Shown piece after piece: positions 1-9,870 of a stretch of 64,000 nucleotides of DNA; position 1 is the first letter of the stretch, and each line of letters starts with the position of its first letter. The notes under the pieces were generated by a model that was given only the letters and a program-made list of their open reading frames with translations, had not been told where the DNA came from and searched no databases. The position numbers and the translations under genes are program-made. The stretch is taken from the NCBI GenBank assembly GCA_032158295.1, contig CM063247.1:18948875-19012874 (forward strand), written 5' to 3'. The stretch comes from Pycnopodia helianthoides (lineage: Eukaryota > Echinodermata > Asteroidea > Forcipulatida > Asteriidae).

Positions 1-93
1 TATACCTTGCAGGAAAAATATTGAGCACTTTGAGACGCCCATCGGACGTGATAAAGAGCTATATAAGAACTGCGTATTATTATTTATTATTAT
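1..93 (+). repeat. 3' tail of a SINE/LINE-type retroposon
   Basis: The window opens inside an element ending GAGACGCCCATCGGACGTG, AGCTATATAAGAACTG and a (TAT)n tail. The same tail type in reverse is at about 8491-8560 and 31005-31080. The body lies upstream of base 1. Confidence 0.6.
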
Positions 94-454
94 AGGGAGA
101 TTGAAGTTATCAGAGTATCCACAATTTTGCCCTCCAATCATTCGGTCATGTACCTTATCTTAACAGACAAAACCTTTTTGTTGATATTTGAATGTGAATC
201 ACAGTGTGCAGTGTTGATGCATTGGCAACTTTTTGTGCCAGAGATTCAATTTTTGATTCAGAGAAATTAATTAACACTTAATTTAAAACAGAAGTTAAAA
301 CTGAATTCCAGTGAAGACTGGATTTGTCGTTGAAAAATGGGATCTTATTTTTGTCATTGTTTGTTTGGTTTGCCTAAATCAACCCACATTTTTCAATCTG
401 GTCAGAAGTCTTTGGGGATATTTTGTTTTACTTCAGACTCTAAATGCCTGTTTG

Positions 455-797
455 TTATGGGTGGCTAGTGAGTAGAGCGCTCGCCTCTCACCACTGTGGC
501 TCTGGTTCGATTCCTGGCTGAGGCCATATGTGAGTGCGGTTGGTTCTCTCCTGTGCTATGAGGTTTTTTTTTCTCCAGGGCAGGCCCTCCGTTTTACCTC
601 TCTCTGGAAAATCAAACACTTTCAATCTCTAGCTGTGCTCCGTGGTCATATATGGGTTGATGTGGCTGACTGCCAAATGTGCCTATACACGCCCTGGGGC
701 TAGAACAGGTTACAGCCGCGTCCTTCGCAATTCAGCTTCTAAGCTGCGAGTACGGATGATTAGGTCCCATATTGTTATTATATATTATTGTTATTAA
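455..797 (+). mobile_element. tRNA-derived SINE (family 4)
   Basis: The head carries a pol III A box-like GTGGCTAGTGAGTAGAGCG and a B box GGTTCGATTCC 30-40 bases later, as in tRNA-derived SINEs. A ~260-base tRNA-unrelated body follows, ending in ATTGTTATTATATATTATTG. I saw no second copy in the window. Confidence 0.65.
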
Positions 798-1110
798 ATA
801 CACCCTGTCACTTTATAAGCATAAACGTATTTGCACAATTTCCCAGAACTTAGCATTTTAAAACAGCTTGATATAGAATGCAACATCACGACACTGTAAC
901 AGCTGAGTGACCTGGAAATCTCTTTGGAAAAAATCAATACCAGGTTCTAAATTATAAAGAATAAATGGAAGGTAAACACATGTTGACAACCAGGAATGTA
1001 AACACGCCTAAAAATAAACAAAATTTGATGTAAACTGGAATTTCAATGACCACTGTAGTTGTTCCTCACAAGTATGCTATTTATGTACGTGTTTTTAAAC
1101 CTTGAAAGAC

Positions 1111-1487
1111 TTAAAGGCAGGGTATACTTTTGTTAATTACTCCACTAGTTAATGACCATAAAAACTTTTTTGTAAAGAGCACTGGAGAGCTGTTGATATT
1201 ATCAAACATTGTTAGAAATGACCCCCTTTGAAGTAATATAGTTTTAGAGAAAGAAATAATTTTTCACCCAAACATTTGAATCTGAGAAAGGCTTCATGCT
1301 TAGGCAGAAGCTTTCTCAGCATTGAAGCAACAATTCTATGCAAAAAGTGTGTTTTTTCTTTCATTATTTTCTTGCAACTTTGATGACCAATGAGACCAAA
1401 TTTTCACAGGTTTTTTTTATGCATTGTTGGATACACTAAGTGAGGAAACTAGTCTTGACATTAACCAAAAGTATATACCTTGTTTAG
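1111..1487. mobile_element. TTAA-flanked MITE, GGTATAC-end family
   Basis: It begins TTAAAGGCAGGGTATACTTTTG and ends CCAAAAGTATATACCTTG, an inverted pair. Inside are the blocks found in all TTAA MITEs of this window: GCACTGGAGAGCTGTTGATA near the left end, and GATGACCAATGAGACCAAAT followed by TTTTCACAGG near the right end. The right terminus is degraded where a 17-bp tandem array begins. Confidence 0.7.
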
Positions 1488-1643
1488 ATTGGTAACCTTG
1501 CTATGATTGGTACCTTGCTATGATTGGTACCTTGCTATGATTGGTACCTTGCTATGATTGGTACCTTGCTATGATTGGTACCTTGCTATGATTGGTACCT
1601 TGCTATGATTGGTACCTTGCTCTGATTGTTACCTTGCTATGAA
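1488..1643. repeat. 17-bp minisatellite, about 9 copies
   Basis: The unit ATTGGTACCTTGCTATG is repeated nearly perfectly about nine times; the outer units are diverged. It contains a KpnI-type GGTACC in each unit. The array abuts the end of the MITE at 1111-1487, whose terminal ATACCTTG resembles the unit core, so the array may have grown from the MITE end. Confidence 0.92.
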
Positions 1644-3174
1644 CTTATAATCAGTGAGCTTTCATATTGAAACTGATTGTTTTTCTAAACTGATAAAATC
1701 TTCCAGAGGAAAACCAAACTGATCTATATTTTTTCCTGAGTAAAAGTTTTTGGAAAATTCTTGGCATTATGATATATTTTCATGTTGTTATTACAGTGTC
1801 TGTAGTGATGATACAGCATTTATAGAAAACCCTAACTATCAGACAAGATATAACTGTAAAAAAAAGAGCGGTTGGTTTCAAAGATAAAGGGTGACTCAAG
1901 AAAAGAAGGTCTCACCCCCCCCTTCCGTCATCCGTGAACTCGCATCTGGAGGCTTCCTTCACCCCATGGCACCCATCTTAGCATGACCAGCAATGTCCTC
2001 ATTCACCTGACCTCATGATGATGAGCACAAGGAAGTCCTGATTAATATTCCAAGAATTACAATAGCATCTCTTTTGTCTCAGTTTGTCTCAGTTGTCTAC
2101 TAATTAGGTGATCTAATTTCACCTTTGGGGCTGGGGGGGGAGGGGTTGACTTGAGGGATGTATTTGCTTTATGACTTTATCTTTTAAAGTCTAAAATGGT
2201 ACATCATTTGTGTTCCATACATGTATCTCCTTTACTGGGCATTAAATTGTCTTAACTCTCCTACGTACAGAAAGAGAAGACTTTCTATAGGCTTGATTTG
2301 TATTTGGACTTCCGCTACCAAGTTGGTCCCAACCATTTTGAGTTTTACGTGTGCGGGATTCTGTTTCTTGAACCACTTTAGTTTATTGAGTTTATGGCTT
2401 TGAAAATTAAATCATATTTTTGGTTAGTAGAATTAAGCCATGAAATATAAGTAAAATAAATTTAACAAACCAAAAACAAACAAACTGAGAACAAGATTTT
2501 AAGTCTGTTTCTGGTTATTTACAGAAGTGACAGTGACTTATTTGCCCAAGTGACATTCTTGTTATCATTAAACTTATGTAATTGTCGCATAAATTCAGGC
2601 ATGATTGGCAAATGGCATTTTAAAAATTCAAAGGGGAAATAAAATTTCATCAGAAAATATAGTGTTCATTTGAGTCGTTTGTCCTGTTTTTCGATACACG
2701 AGGGACTTGCACAGTCTATAACTGAGGAACACATGAGTTCACAAGCCACTTAATGACAAATCTGCACGTTATATGCATGACTGACATTTATTCATTGCCA
2801 TTTGCTTAGTGTTGTGTTATACGTGTCCATGGTCATGTACATAGGCTAATTGTAACAGGTTGTGACCTGCATATACGCATTATGTACATGTAACTCAAAT
2901 CGTGCACAGGTGATCTCCACTGCATGCAACCAGATACAGCAGATTTTAAATCCATAATTTGTTCTTCAATGGGGTTCCTTTCCCTTAAATTTTCTGTGCT
3001 GATTTTTTGTGTAATGATTGTACCTTTATTGTAATGTGCATTTGAACATGTTCATGGTGAAATGCGCACAACAAATTTTGTGTTACAAATTGTTGTTATT
3101 TATGTCATGGTAATGTACTTATATGTGCTATATCCCAACATAAACTTTTTTCAAAATCAAATCTCAATTCTCAA
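1644..3174. other. Intron sequence without recognisable features
   Basis: AT-rich unique-looking sequence upstream of kinase exon A. The only ORF above 60 codons (2221-2403) shows no domain or splice logic. I see no RNA gene or repeat here. Confidence 0.6.
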
Positions 3175-3530
3175 TGCGTGCTGTGGCCGAGCGGTTTAGT
3201 GCATCGGACTCAAGTTCTGGTGCCCAATTTATCAGGGGTGGGTTCAAATCCGGTACTGACACTTGTGCCCTCGAGCTAGACACTTAAACTATAATTGCTT
3301 CTTTTCAACCAGGGGTAATGGGTATCTGTGAGGGCAAAGATGATTCTTGTGGTTGGACTAGCTTGGTGCGCTACATATGTGATAGCACAGGCTGTGTGAG
3401 ATGATTAAAGAATGAAATAAATGCACCCAGTGACTGGGGTAATAATGTTTGAGCGCCATGAGCGCCACTGAGTGACGGATTTGAGCGCTATATAAGAAGC
3501 CACTTTTATTAGTATTTTTATTTTATTTTA
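3175..3530 (+). mobile_element. tRNA-Leu-derived SINE (family 1)
   Basis: The head TGGCCGAGCGGTTTAGTGCA plus CGGACTCAAGTTCTG is like tRNA-Leu(CAA), including a class II variable arm and a B box GGTTCAAATCC. The body ends CGCTATATAAGAAGCCAC with a T/A-rich tail. A reverse copy with a better preserved anticodon stem is at 22240-22670. It is a retroposon, not a functional tRNA, because no acceptor stem closes the fold. Confidence 0.75.
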
Positions 3531-3667
3531 ACCTGTGTATCATTGCTTGCTACCGAGTGGATGTTGCCGATATGAAGATAAATAATGAACCGTTTTACTA
3601 GCAAGGAGCCTGTTGTCATTCAGACGTTTCCAACCCATCCATCCGAACGAAGCTAAACATTGTTGCC

Positions 3668-3710
3668 CCATCTCTCTCTCTTCTTTTCCTCTCTCTTCTC
3701 TCTCTCTTCT

Positions 3711-3766
<56 letters not shown>

Positions 3767-3767
3767 T

Positions 3768-3849
<82 letters not shown>

Positions 3850-3870
3850 CTTCTCTCCTCTCTCTTCGTC
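3668..3870. repeat. (CT)n microsatellite forming the pyrimidine tract of exon A
   Basis: About 200 bases of almost pure CT/CTT repeat run to the acceptor CTACAG at 3871-3876. It produces spurious long ORFs of Ser-Leu and Arg-Glu repeats on both strands. It is the polypyrimidine tract of the splice site as well as a microsatellite prone to length change. Confidence 0.95.
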
Positions 3871-3876
3871 CTACAG

Positions 3877-3999
3877 CCGAAAACATCATGCTACTGAACA
3901 GGAACAGTCACGAAGTGAAGCTGATTGATTTCGGCCTGTCAAGGAAGCTTCTCAACGGTAAAGAGATCAGGGAGATGATCGGAACTCCAGAGTTCGTCG
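3877..3999 (+). CDS. DAPK-like kinase exon A: catalytic-loop end, DFG, activation segment
   Basis: The exon follows an acceptor ending CTACAG and ends at G|GTATGA. It starts with two bases (CC) of a split codon; if the upstream exon ends in C this codon is the proline of the family's DLKPEN motif. It encodes 41 residues: ENIMLL (end of catalytic loop), KLIDFGLSR (subdomain VII, Mg-binding DFG at residues 18-20 of the window protein), then EIREMIGTPEFV. The sequence DFGLSR and EIREMIGTPE recall the DRAK/STK17 kinases, whereas EFV is the DAPK form of the P+1 loop. The last G completes GCT (Ala) of APE with the next exon. There is no activation-loop Thr of the CAMKK-dependent type besides the GT motif. 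A ~200-bp CT repeat lies directly before the acceptor. Confidence 0.93.
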
Positions 4000-4087
4000 G
4001 TATGATTGATATGATTTCTGGACAATTTTGATATAAACGCATGACACTCAGTGAGACAGAGAAAGCTGTATTAAGCCATGTCTGATT

Positions 4088-4180
4088 TAGCGGCTGCAGC
4101 TGTGGCTTGATCATCACTTGAACATGGGTTGAAGCATTGATGCCCATAGCAACACCCTTAGAAACAGCTGTAGCCGCAGA
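4088..4180. repeat. Short inverted-repeat element
   Basis: GCGGCTGCAGCTGT near the left and ACAGCTGTAGCCGC near the right are inverted copies (one mismatch) about 70 bases apart. Probably a small palindromic MITE remnant within the intron after exon A. Confidence 0.4.
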
Positions 4181-4215
4181 CACGACATTATTTGGTTTCT
4201 GCATTTGTTTTGCTT

Positions 4216-4601
4216 TTATACAGGATTGGTAGAGCTGACAGAATAGTCGCAGACAGTGTTCATGGTTTGTGTGATCAACCGTATACATGAAATAACAAAC
4301 CTGTGAAAAGTTGGGCTTAACCCGCTGTGTGAGTCAGAACAAAATAATGAAAAACCATGCACAATTTTCAACATGTAAACACACTGTCCTTAATTTTGGT
4401 GGTAACAACCGAAATCAGCTGTGGATTTTGTTTAAAAAAGGTTTTCAGATACAGTTTTCTCAAATAGGACTTCATTTCAGAGAGAAATATCTCACAGAAA
4501 AAAATTATTTTAGTATGAGCTTCATAGTCAGTAAGTTTTCAGACTAAAATTAAACAATTATGTTTTTTATCCATACCAATCCTGTATAATACCTTTAATT
4601 G
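4216..4601. mobile_element. TTAA-type MITE, ACAGAATTGGT-end family (diverged)
   Basis: Ends TTATACAGGATTGGTAG and ACCAATCCTGTATAATACCT are inverted. Better copies with AAAGGAACATTACAGAATTG ends are at 24331-24723 and 34113-34505. Shared internal blocks (ACAAACCTGTGAAAAGTTGG; GAGTCAGAACAAAATAATGA) support the assignment. Confidence 0.6.
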
Positions 4602-4709
4602 TTGAAGTGTTTATGGAAGCTTAATGTTTTGTACAGACCTGTAGAATTTAACTCGGGCCACTGCCTCCATTGCCTTCAAGTTAACCCTGTAAATAGTTTC
4701 CTACTGGTT

Positions 4710-5003
4710 TGCCCACAATTGCTAAATGGAAATATCTTTGGTAAGATTTTCTTGTGGTGCCGATGACTAATTGAGCTGAAACTTCCACAGGTTTGTTTTG
4801 GGGTCACATAAAGTGAGGATACTGGGGCCGATTTCACAAAACTCTTCCTAACTTAGGACTAGTCCTAGGCAATGCTAAGAGATAGGACTAGTCCTAAGTT
4901 AGGACCAGTACTTAGGACTAGTCCTATCTCTTAGCATTGACTAGGACTATAGTCCTAAGTTAGGAAGAGTTTTGTGAAATCGACCCCAGGTCTGACAATT
5001 GCC
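4710..5003. repeat. Half of a TTAA MITE, interrupted by a palindromic MITE
   Basis: Bases 4740-4821 and 4990-5003 read as the right end of a TTAA MITE (GCCGATGACTAATTGAGCTG, AAACTTCCACAGGTTTG, then AAGTGAGGATACTGG and CTGACAATTGCCAAAG). The element at 4822-4989 has split it. Confidence 0.55.
4822..4989. mobile_element. Palindromic MITE, CCTAACTTAGGACTAGTCC type
   Basis: A 168-bp near-perfect inverted repeat: CTGGGGCCGATTTCACAAAA at the left and TTTTGTGAAATCGACCCCAG at the right. The interior consists of CTTAGGACTAGTCCTA palindromes. It lies inside a TTAA MITE half. A related, diverged element is at 32822-32997. Confidence 0.8.
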
Positions 5004-5020
5004 AAAGTTGTCTGCGTGCT

Positions 5021-5424
5021 TTAAAGGCACTGGACACTATTGGCAATTACTCAAAATAATTGTTAGCATAAAAACTTACTTGGTAATGAGCAATGGAGAG
5101 CTGTTGATAGTATAAAACATTGTGAGAAACGGCTGCCTCTGAAGTAATGTAGTTTTTGAGAAAGAAGTAATTTCTCAGTAAGATATTTGAATTGATTTTG
5201 AGACCTCACGCGTGAGGTCTCGAAATCGAAAGCAAGCATCTGAAAGCACACAACTTCGTGTGACAACATGGACAAGGGTGTTTTTTCTTCCATTATTATC
5301 TCGCAACTTCGAACGACCAATTGAGTTCAAATTTTCACAGGTTTGTTATTTTGTACATATGTTGAGATACACCAAGTGAGAAGACTGGTCTTTGACAATT
5401 ACCAAAGGTGTCCAGTGTCTTTAA
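5021..5424 (+). mobile_element. TTAA MITE, GGACACTATTGG-end family
   Basis: Flanked by TTAA on both sides. Ends AAGGCACTGGACACTATTGG and CCAAAGGTGTCCAGTGTCTT are inverted. The centre holds a perfect hairpin around GAGACCTCACGCGTGAGGTC. TTAA duplication is the hallmark of piggyBac-type transposition; no transposase is encoded. Other copies: 20101-20485 (opposite orientation) and 35055-35439. Confidence 0.85.
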
Positions 5425-5514
5425 GCACAATTTTAAATGTATTTGAAAGCATTTGAAGTCAGAAATTGTTGGATTTAAAAGTGACAAGAGTTCTTTGTGT
5501 TTTTATCCTCACAG

Positions 5515-5563
5515 CTCCTGAAGTTATTAATTATGAGAATCTAACCCTGGCCACTGATATGTG
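5515..5563 (+). CDS. DAPK-like kinase exon B: APE motif to subdomain IX
   Basis: This 49-nt exon has acceptor CCTCACAG and donor TG|GTAAGT. It completes the Ala codon and reads PEVINYENLTLATDMW, the last Trp being split with exon C. This gives APE (subdomain VIII, substrate lobe anchor) and the start of DMWAIG (subdomain IX Asp). The family consensus is [20 protein letters not shown], and the ATDMW form matches the DRAK branch. Both phases agree with the neighbouring exons, which makes the call firm despite the small size. Confidence 0.93.
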
Positions 5564-5739
5564 GTAAGTAAATAATTCCTTGATGTTTAAAATAAAAAAG
5601 TTGCATCCACTTAAGGTGATCCCTCTGCTGCCGTTTCCTGGGTTGTATTGTAAATGAGGGTGTGATCCTTGGCTGTACGTCAGTTACATGTTGAATGGAT
5701 TCTGACTGACACCCCCAAGCAAAACAGTTGACATACATG

Positions 5740-5990
5740 TAATAGGGAGACTGCCAACATAGGCCCTTTTCAAATTCACGGCTTTGGCTCAAAAATCAGC
5801 TCAGGCTATTATTTTAACTTATGCATGCTTTGCGGTCAGGGCTTCAGACAAGAAAACTGGGCCTGAAGCCCAATCCGGAGCCGAAGCCGTGGATTCGAAA
5901 AGGGCCATAGGGCTAGATTGCCCAGTTTGTAGAGTGCCGGCGTGTTAATCCGGAGGTCGCAGGTTCAAGTAATAAGAAAAATTTCAACCA
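5740..5990 (+). mobile_element. tRNA-derived SINE (family 5), split by a MITE
   Basis: Left part AATAGGGAGACTGCCAACAT and right part AGGGCTAGATTGCCCAGTTT plus TCGCAGGTTCAAG. Joined, they match uninterrupted copies at 20766-20890 and 33985-34112. The B box is GGTTCAAGT. The 143-bp insertion at 5763-5905 separates the two parts. Confidence 0.7.
5763..5905. mobile_element. Palindromic MITE with 5-bp target duplication CATAG
   Basis: Inverted ends GCCCTTTTCAAATTCACGGC and GCCGTGGATTCGAAAAGGGC. CATAG is at 5758-5762 and again at 5906-5910. Removing the element and one CATAG restores an uninterrupted SINE reading, as seen in the other copies, so boundaries are well defined. Confidence 0.85.
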
Positions 5991-6640
5991 AAAAACCCCA
6001 ATAATAATTCTTACTGACCATGACCTTGCAGGGTTTAAAATGGACGTTGGTAAAGACACTACTCTTTTATTCCCATTCATAAATGGGAATGAAGCATAAT
6101 AATGAAGAAAAATCTGTAAACATCTTCTGTTCTATATATTTTCAATTCCTGTCACATCCTCTGGCTCCGTTTCGTGAAGGGTGAAATTGCATGTGACGCT
6201 CAACAGTTGTGCGTATGCGCGCGTTCTAATATTTTTTGCATTGAGTACTGGTATGTATTGATGCGTTTGATTGCGTTACGTGTTAATAAAGTGCCAGCAT
6301 AAGCTTGCATGCCAACACGTGTATGTTGAAAACCATGGCCATGTGATCTCCTCTCGACCAATCGAAATGTATAAACTGTCTGGTGTTTTTGAGTGTTATT
6401 TAGAACACAAACAATACGACTCTGTTGTGTACAGTGTAACTGAACACAACGTGTGAAGATTTGATCAAATTACGTACATGTAACTGTGGTAGTTACTTGA
6501 AAACCCAATCAATAGACAAACTCATGTCAGGGACAGGTTGTTTTTTTCTACATGTTAGTGTCTCTCATGGAAATATTTCTCAGAACGATCGGTACTGGTA
6601 TCGAGTTATTCACAAATAGATTCAGCTGATCATCTTAAAA

Positions 6641-7471
6641 GCTAAGAGAGAGAGATAGAGAGATGTGAGCCAAGTTTCATGGCTCTGCTTACTGTGGAAT
6701 TCTGCGCTTACTATCACCATTCTCCGCTTACAGGATAAGCGCCAAATGTCTGTGCTTATAGCTGTGTAAGCCAAGAAAGTTAAGAGAGAGAGAGAGATAG
6801 AGAGAAGTGGGCCAAGTTTCATGGCTCTGCTTACTGCGGAATTCTGCGCTTACTATATCACCATTCTGCGCTTACAGGATAAGCGCAGAATGTCTGTGCT
6901 TATAGCTGTGTAAGCAAAGAAAGCTAAGAGAGAGAGAGATAGAGAGAAGTGGGTCAAGTTTCATGGCTCTGCTTACTGCGGAATTCTGCGCTTACTATCA
7001 CCATTCTCCGCTTACAGGATAAGCGCCAAATGTCTGAACTTATAGCTGTGTAAGCCAAGAAAGTTAAGAGAGAGAGAGATAGAGAGAAGTGGGCCAAGTT
7101 TCATGGCTCTGCTTACTGCGGAATTCTGCGCTTACTATATCACCATTCTGCGCTTACAGGATAAGTGCAGAATGTCTGTGCTTATAGCTGTGTAAGCAGA
7201 GAAAGCTAAGAGAGAGAGAGATAGAGAGAAGTGGGTCAAGTTTCATGGCTCTGCTTACTGCGGAATTCTGCGCTTACTATCACCATTCTCCGCTTACAGG
7301 ATAAGCGCCGAATGTCTGTGCTTATAGCTGTGTAAGCCAAGAAAGCTAAGAGAGAGAGAGAGAGAGAGAAGTGAGCCCAGTTTCATGGCTCTGCTTACTG
7401 CAGAATTCTGCGCTTGCGGTCACCATTTTCCGCTTGTCTGCGCTATAGCTGTGTAAGCCAAGAAAGCTTAG
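6641..7471. repeat. Higher-order satellite, six ~142-bp monomers (A-B-A-B-A-C)
   Basis: GTTTCATGGCTCTGCTTAC recurs six times at intervals of about 137-144 bases. Monomers 1, 3 and 5 carry CTATCACCATTCTCCGC with AAGCGCC; monomers 2 and 4 carry CTATATCACCATTCTGCGC with GCAGAATG. Monomer 6 is shortened and diverged. A GAGAGAGATAGAGAGAAGTG linker separates the monomers. The core is the TTTCATGGCTCTGCTTAC...GCGCAGAATTC palindrome of the stand-alone MITE at 33784-33904. Confidence 0.9.
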
Positions 7472-8063
7472 GAATGTGAAGGATGCACGCACACAAGCAA
7501 AGCACCCTTGTTAACCGGCGGAATATTTAAGCACATATTTTCAGGTTCTGTAAAGTGTTGTTCTTTCGTTTACGGTAAACGAATCCATAAAACTTGGATA
7601 TGATGATGTCCATTATTAGTAGTAGTCAAGTCAATCATTCTGTTTTCTTAAGTCAATTCTGGCCTGTTATTCTAGCCTATAGTCAAGTGCGGAATTACGA
7701 GTCTGAAAAATTGTATGGGATGCATGATAGATACAGGTATTCTGAGTGATCTGAGAATGAATTAAACGTGAATTGAGGAAGTTGGTGTCCGATGATAAAC
7801 TAAAGATGACTTCCTGCATTAGGCTGCCCTCTGATCTACCACTACGTGATCGGGGGATATTATAATAATACACTCGTAGTAGATTGTCAAATCGTTCACA
7901 ACGTGACACGCCGGTATAAGATATATCACAGGAAATGAATGCCCTGCAATTTTTTTTATGCTCCAGAGGTGTAGTTCGATCTAATCTGCCAACTCAGAGT
8001 CGATGAAACAAGGTTTTTCACAATTTTATTTGAGGAAAAAAAGAACATGGTGCTTGAAGGTAT

Positions 8064-8349
8064 GCTAGTCAGGTTGGCATAGTGGTATCTTGCCTTGCCG
8101 TCCACCTCTGGGGACCCCCGGTTCAAATCACACCGGGGCACTACATTGTGTTGGGTTTTTTCAGTCCCTGCCTGATTGCGTGGGTTTTCCCTGGAATATT
8201 TCTCTGGGGTTTTTCCTCCCACACCTAAAACTGAGACATCCTTTATTGTCTTCTCTCCACGGGGTTCTTGGCTAATATAGTGATTAAGTTCGCTTTCTGA
8301 GAGTCCTTGGCTTCACAACCAGAATTAATAAATGAAATGAAATGAAATA
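8064..8349 (+). mobile_element. tRNA-derived SINE (family 2)
   Basis: Head GGTTGGCATAGTGGTATC, B box GGTTCAAATCA, then a body with TTCAGTCCCTGCCTG, TGGGTTTTCCCTGG and CTCCCACACCTAAAACTGA. It ends in an AATGAAATGAAAT tail. Reverse copies are at 15847-16112 and 39640-39785, a forward one at 35510-35775. Confidence 0.75.
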
Positions 8350-8490
8350 GATGAAGATAATATCGCTTTGTGCATAAGCACTGGTTGCTCTAAGCTCGGT
8401 TCAAATTGCAAAAACAAAAGGACAAATTTTTCTTGCGCCACAGTAGGAAAAGTGTGTATACTAATGATCAATATAACTGATTCTTAACAA

Positions 8491-8740
8491 CCAATAATAA
8501 TCAATTCTTATATAACACTTTATCTATAGGCGTCTCAAAACGCTTATTATTATGTTTAAGACAGGTATGCTAGGTTTTTGAATTATGAGACCCATTTTAT
8601 ATATAGCATCTTGTGAGGCGGGGTTACAAGGTTAGACCAGACCGAGCAATCTGCAGTCAACCATGCCAGAAACACCGGGGCGAAACCCCTGTCTCTAATA
8701 AATTTGGTTTGCGTTTGCGTGAAGTCTGAGACAGGCTTTG
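8491..8740 (-). repeat. SINE/LINE tail region, reverse orientation
   Basis: Read on the minus strand it ends GAGACGCCTATAGATAAAG, TGTTATATAAGAATTG. The right part (CCAGAAACACCGGGGCGAAAC) matches the body of the reverse family 1 copy at 22425-22455. A truncated retroposon. Confidence 0.55.
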
Positions 8741-8849
8741 TTGCTCATGGATGAAAATACGGGCTATTTTTATTAAAGTGATATGAGGAAAGTTGGACGT
8801 TCATTTTCGGATTTGATGCAGAAAAGTATCCAAAAGTGAACCTACGCCC

Positions 8850-9235
8850 TAAAAGGGAGGGTGTACCTTCGGTAAATACTCCAAAAATTAATGGCCATAA
8901 AAACTTGCTTGGTAAGAAGCACTGCAGCTGTTGATAATGTATAACATTTTGAGAAGCAATTCCCTTCAGCTGAATGTGGTTTTAGAGAGAGGGATTCAAA
9001 AACATTTCATTCTGAGAAACGTTGCTGCATGAAGCGTTTCTCAGATTGTGTATTCCAAGAATGGAATATTCTTCCTGCGTTGACAATAACCGCTCCAGTT
9101 TTTTGGCGATATCTCAAAAACGCTACCACCTTTTGAAATGAAATTTTCACACGTTAGTTTTATTGTATATATCTACATTTATACAGGATTAATACAATCA
9201 AACGGTTTCAAAAACCAAAACCAAATTGCCTTTAA
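8850..9235. mobile_element. TTAA-type MITE, AACGGTTTCAAAAACC-end family
   Basis: Left end TAAAAGGGAGGGTGTACCTT, right end AACGGTTTCAAAAACCAAAA then TTGCCTTTAAG. Internal AAGAAGCACTGCAGCTGTTG, CTCCAGTTTTTTGGCGATAT and CCTTTTGAAATGAAATTTTC are shared with 27093-27475, 40319-40706 and 59646-60008. Confidence 0.65.
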
Positions 9236-9740
9236 GTCTCCTTGTGGTGGCCATAGCCAGAAATTTCTGACATCTTTCTTGGGACTTAAAAAAAGAGGGT
9301 GGACCCTTGTAGATTGAGTTGATTACGCGGTGGTTATTATGACATGGATGAACACTGCAGCTGAGTCATGGGCGAAGGTTATCACATGGAGCTTTTCATC
9401 TTAATTGTGTCTGAGTGCATTACTAGACCTCGGCCCCTCCACTGAGGATTCTCTAAAACCTTGCGGTTTGTAGACGGCGGCAAAAAATAAACCTGCAAAG
9501 TTTACTCGAGAAGCTCCTCCAACAAGTTAGATTTCTGTCTGTGGGCGTTGATTTTTATAGATTAATAACAGTAACACTTGAATCATTACTATGTATTCCC
9601 GCGTTTAAGGTTCTCCATATCAGGAGTAAGATTACAGAAGCTGTAATTAACAAGTGCAGTCAAATGTATAATTTCAGAGAGAAGAAGATTTTGCCTGGAT
9701 ATTTTTTGTAAGTAAACACAATTTAATTGCAAATATAGAT

Positions 9741-9870
9741 GATATCTACTTTTTAATGGCAAAGGTCGTGGGTTCGAATCTCACCCGAGTAACATGCCTG
9801 TGAATTTTTTTTTCGGGAAAGTACCGAGTATATAGTGCTTTACATACATTGGTGTTAGGGTAAAAACCAA
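9741..9870 (+). mobile_element. tRNA-derived SINE (family 3), 5'-truncated
   Basis: B box GGTTCGAATCTCACC followed by CGAGTAACATGCCTGTG and a CGGGAAAGTACCGAGTATAT motif with TTTACATACATTGGTG. The same arrangement is at 53325-53500, 57462-57620 and 60005-60110, and in reverse at 24095-24210. Confidence 0.65.

Noticed and set aside
1488..1643. CRISPR array
   Set aside because: The copies are contiguous with no spacers. The same holds for the arrays at 6641, 29207, 50183, 52254 and 53770. The genome is eukaryotic.
3613..4031. Long Ser-Leu and Arg-Glu repeat ORFs
   Set aside because: They come from the CT microsatellite. Only the part from 3877 to 3999 in one frame is coding, as kinase exon A.
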